A DNA stretch of 6,427 nucleotides from contig CAMWWS010000162.1 in the NCBI GenBank assembly GCA_947178085.1, positions 1 through 6,427 on the forward strand. The letters run 5' to 3'. The translations under genes and the position numbers were made by a program. The first letter of the stretch is position 1. Every line of letters begins with the position of its first letter. Of this stretch, positions 5,241-6,427 are shown piece after piece. This DNA is from an uncultured Lachnospiraceae bacterium (lineage in GTDB: Bacteria > Bacillota_A > Clostridia > Lachnospirales > Lachnospiraceae). The notes below the pieces were generated by a model, which did no database searches, was not told the origin of the DNA, and saw nothing but the letters and a program-made list of their open reading frames with translations.

Positions 5241-6173
5241 ATGGGAGTATATTTGGAGAAAACAAGCTGCGATAATCTACCCATGGCATGGCTGAAAGAA
5301 ATGCTTTCAGAAAGCGGCGGTCCGGCGGAAGTAGAGCGCTTTTGTGACAGTACGGGAGAGTATCAGAGAAAATACAATGTGTATAAGATTTCTGTGGGGG
5401 AAAAAGCATATGTGCTGAAATATTCGGATAAGCCGGAAACAGCACTTTACAGGAATTTTCTGCATGGAAAGAACTTTGCAGTTCCGCAGTATTACGGCGA
5501 CACGGAATATGACGGTCATGTCTGGCTGCTGATGGAATACATTGACGGACCGGATTTGCGTACGTTTAATCAGGAGATGGCGGTGGCAAGTGCCGATACT
5601 CTGGCTCAAATCCAAAATTTTTATTGGGGTTGTGAGATAGAAGACGGCAGGTTTGAGAGATATTGGGAGAGAATTAATCGACGGGCGGAATGTCTTAAGA
5701 AAGAGCCGGAGATTGCGGCAGCATACAATATATTTCTAGAGAGGCAGAAAGATTGCCCGCGTACCTTATGTAACGGGGATTTTCTGCAGTTCAACGGTAT
5801 CCTGCATGAGGGCAGGGTGTACATGATCGACTGGGGATTCGGCGGGATTATGCCCTATGCGCTGGATATTGCCCGGTTGATTGCCCATGGCTCAGAAACG
5901 CAGGAAGACGGGGGATTTCCCTTTTATATGAATGATGAACTGAGGAAGATTTTTGTTCATGCACAATATGAAAAGCTCAATCAGAAGCCGGATTGGGACA
6001 GGTATATAATGGATATAAAGCTGGCGGCACTCAATGAGTATGTAGAGTTTCTTGAAGAGGATCTTAATGATCCCGAGGTCAGCAGGGAGGAGATTGAAGG
6101 AGGATTCTATTATAAGCGCGCAAGGGAATTGGCAGAGATAATATCTTCCCAGCTTTCCGGTTTCGCAAAATAG
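5241..6173 (+). CDS. Phosphotransferase of the APH/choline-kinase fold, substrate unknown
   Basis: This protein is 310 aa from the ATG at 5241, chosen because GGGAG (5229-5233) lies seven bases upstream and the promoter at 5179-5207 starts transcription just before it; the frame stays open further upstream to an ATG at 5100. The N-lobe has the likely ATP-binding lysine in AYVLKYSD (Lys60) and the hinge segment WLLMEYIDGPDL (95-106). The catalytic loop is LCNGDFLQFN (176-185): Asp180 and Asn185 match the Brenner-motif HGDxxxxN, but His is replaced by Asn. The metal-binding segment is MIDWGFGG (195-202) with Asp198, followed by DIARLI, typical of the APH/choline-kinase superfamily. The fold is used by aminoglycoside kinases, choline and homoserine kinases and others; nothing here singles out a substrate, and an antibiotic-resistance call would be unjustified. 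It is divergent from tldD. Its last 64 bp overlap the 3' end of the converging EAL gene. Confidence 0.88.
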   Translation: MGVYLEKTSCDNLPMAWLKEMLSESGGPAEVERFCDSTGEYQRKYNVYKISVGEKAYVLKYSDKPETALYRNFLHGKNFAVPQYYGDTEYDGHVWLLMEYIDGPDLRTFNQEMAVASADTLAQIQNFYWGCEIEDGRFERYWERINRRAECLKKEPEIAAAYNIFLERQKDCPRTLCNGDFLQFNGILHEGRVYMIDWGFGGIMPYALDIARLIAHGSETQEDGGFPFYMNDELRKIFVHAQYEKLNQKPDWDRYIMDIKLAALNEYVEFLEEDLNDPEVSREEIEGGFYYKRARELAEIISSQLSGFAK

Positions 6174-6427
6174 TATCCTTGGGAATAGGCAATTCCGATT
6201 TTTTCCATAATCTGCTGGATATTTTCATTTTCCACGAACTCGCCGATTACTTCTTTTCCCTTGTTTTTGCACCATTCATTTATCATTGTTACAAATTCAC
6301 GACAGTTTTCATCCTGACATATTACCTTGATGATTTCTCCGTCAATTTTCAGAATATCCGCATTGATTTTGATAATGTGCAAAAGATTGGAAAAGCCGCT
6401 TCCAAAATCGTCGATGGCAATTTTGGC
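6110..6427 (-). CDS. C-terminal part of an EAL-domain cyclic-di-GMP phosphodiesterase (partial)
   Basis: The frame is open to the window edge, so the N-terminus and the EAL signature itself are missing; 105 codons plus the stop are visible. The fragment begins IAIDDFGSGFSNL (DDFG motif at 6-9 of the fragment). It continues with ADILKID (catalytic-type Lys27) and VIGEFVEN at 60-67, the position of the usual AEGVET, where Glu63 is kept but Gly is Phe. It then has SQGYYFAKP (82-90), which is the canonical end of EAL domains. The protein ends about 15 residues later, normal for the family. EAL proteins hydrolyse cyclic-di-GMP to pGpG and so usually favour motility over attachment. The retained Asp-Asp, Lys, Glu and Gln suggest a potentially active enzyme, but the missing half decides this. 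The methionine at 6382 is internal and should not be taken as a start. Confidence 0.92.
   Translation of the reverse strand, partial: AKIAIDDFGSGFSNLLHIIKINADILKIDGEIIKVICQDENCREFVTMINEWCKNKGKEVIGEFVENENIQQIMEKIGIAYSQGYYFAKPESWEDIISANSLARL

Noticed and set aside
1..6427. CRISPR array, tRNA, rRNA, insertion sequence or prophage signatures
   Set aside because: No regularly spaced repeats, no cloverleaf or rRNA-like conserved stretches, and no transposase or phage genes are present.

Overview
The window looks like a chromosomal stretch from a motile, low-to-moderate G+C Gram-positive anaerobe of the Clostridia, most likely Lachnospiraceae. The evidence is AAAGGAG-type ribosome binding sites, strong TTGnnn/TATAAT promoters, a good match to a flagellar sigma-D promoter (TAAG-N15-GCCGATAT), and the types of gene present. 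The taxon is an inference; no rRNA or marker gene is in view.

Left part (1-2166, all + strand). The window opens inside a reading frame that ends at 344. Its first residues resemble the last membrane helix of an NCS2 (uracil/xanthine) permease, but the tail is unrecognised. A sigma-D-type promoter (402-428) then leads into a structured leader of about 110 nt. It contains a perfect 10-bp inverted repeat, a second stem with an internal bulge, and GGA triplets in that bulge and in the ribosome binding site. It precedes a 351-aa, highly charged, coiled-coil protein of unknown function. The arrangement resembles CsrA-controlled flagellin leaders, so this protein is a candidate uncharacterised member of the motility regulon. 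A small cupin-fold metal-binding protein follows, and a strong stem-loop closes the block. The stem-loop lies between converging genes and could serve both.

Middle part (2207-5051, - strand). A tldD-tldE pair encodes the two subunits of the TldD/TldE metalloprotease. TldD (476 aa) carries the HEAFGH zinc motif and the distal Cys. TldE (435 aa) lacks them, as expected for the partner subunit. No RiPP precursor gene is evident nearby.

Right part (5139-6427). Two strong promoters stand back to back between tldD and a divergent 310-aa aminoglycoside-phosphotransferase/choline-kinase-fold protein. Two overlapping palindromes lie over and between their -35 boxes and could coordinate the two directions. 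The kinase-like gene ends inside the 3' end of a converging gene for an EAL-domain cyclic-di-GMP phosphodiesterase (64-bp tail-to-tail overlap), which runs off the window. The EAL protein and the sigma-D promoter both point to a motile lifestyle, but nothing in the sequence shows that these genes act together.

The most interesting item is the sigma-D promoter, structured leader and unknown coiled-coil protein. The rest is ordinary chromosomal gene content with some details worth checking.
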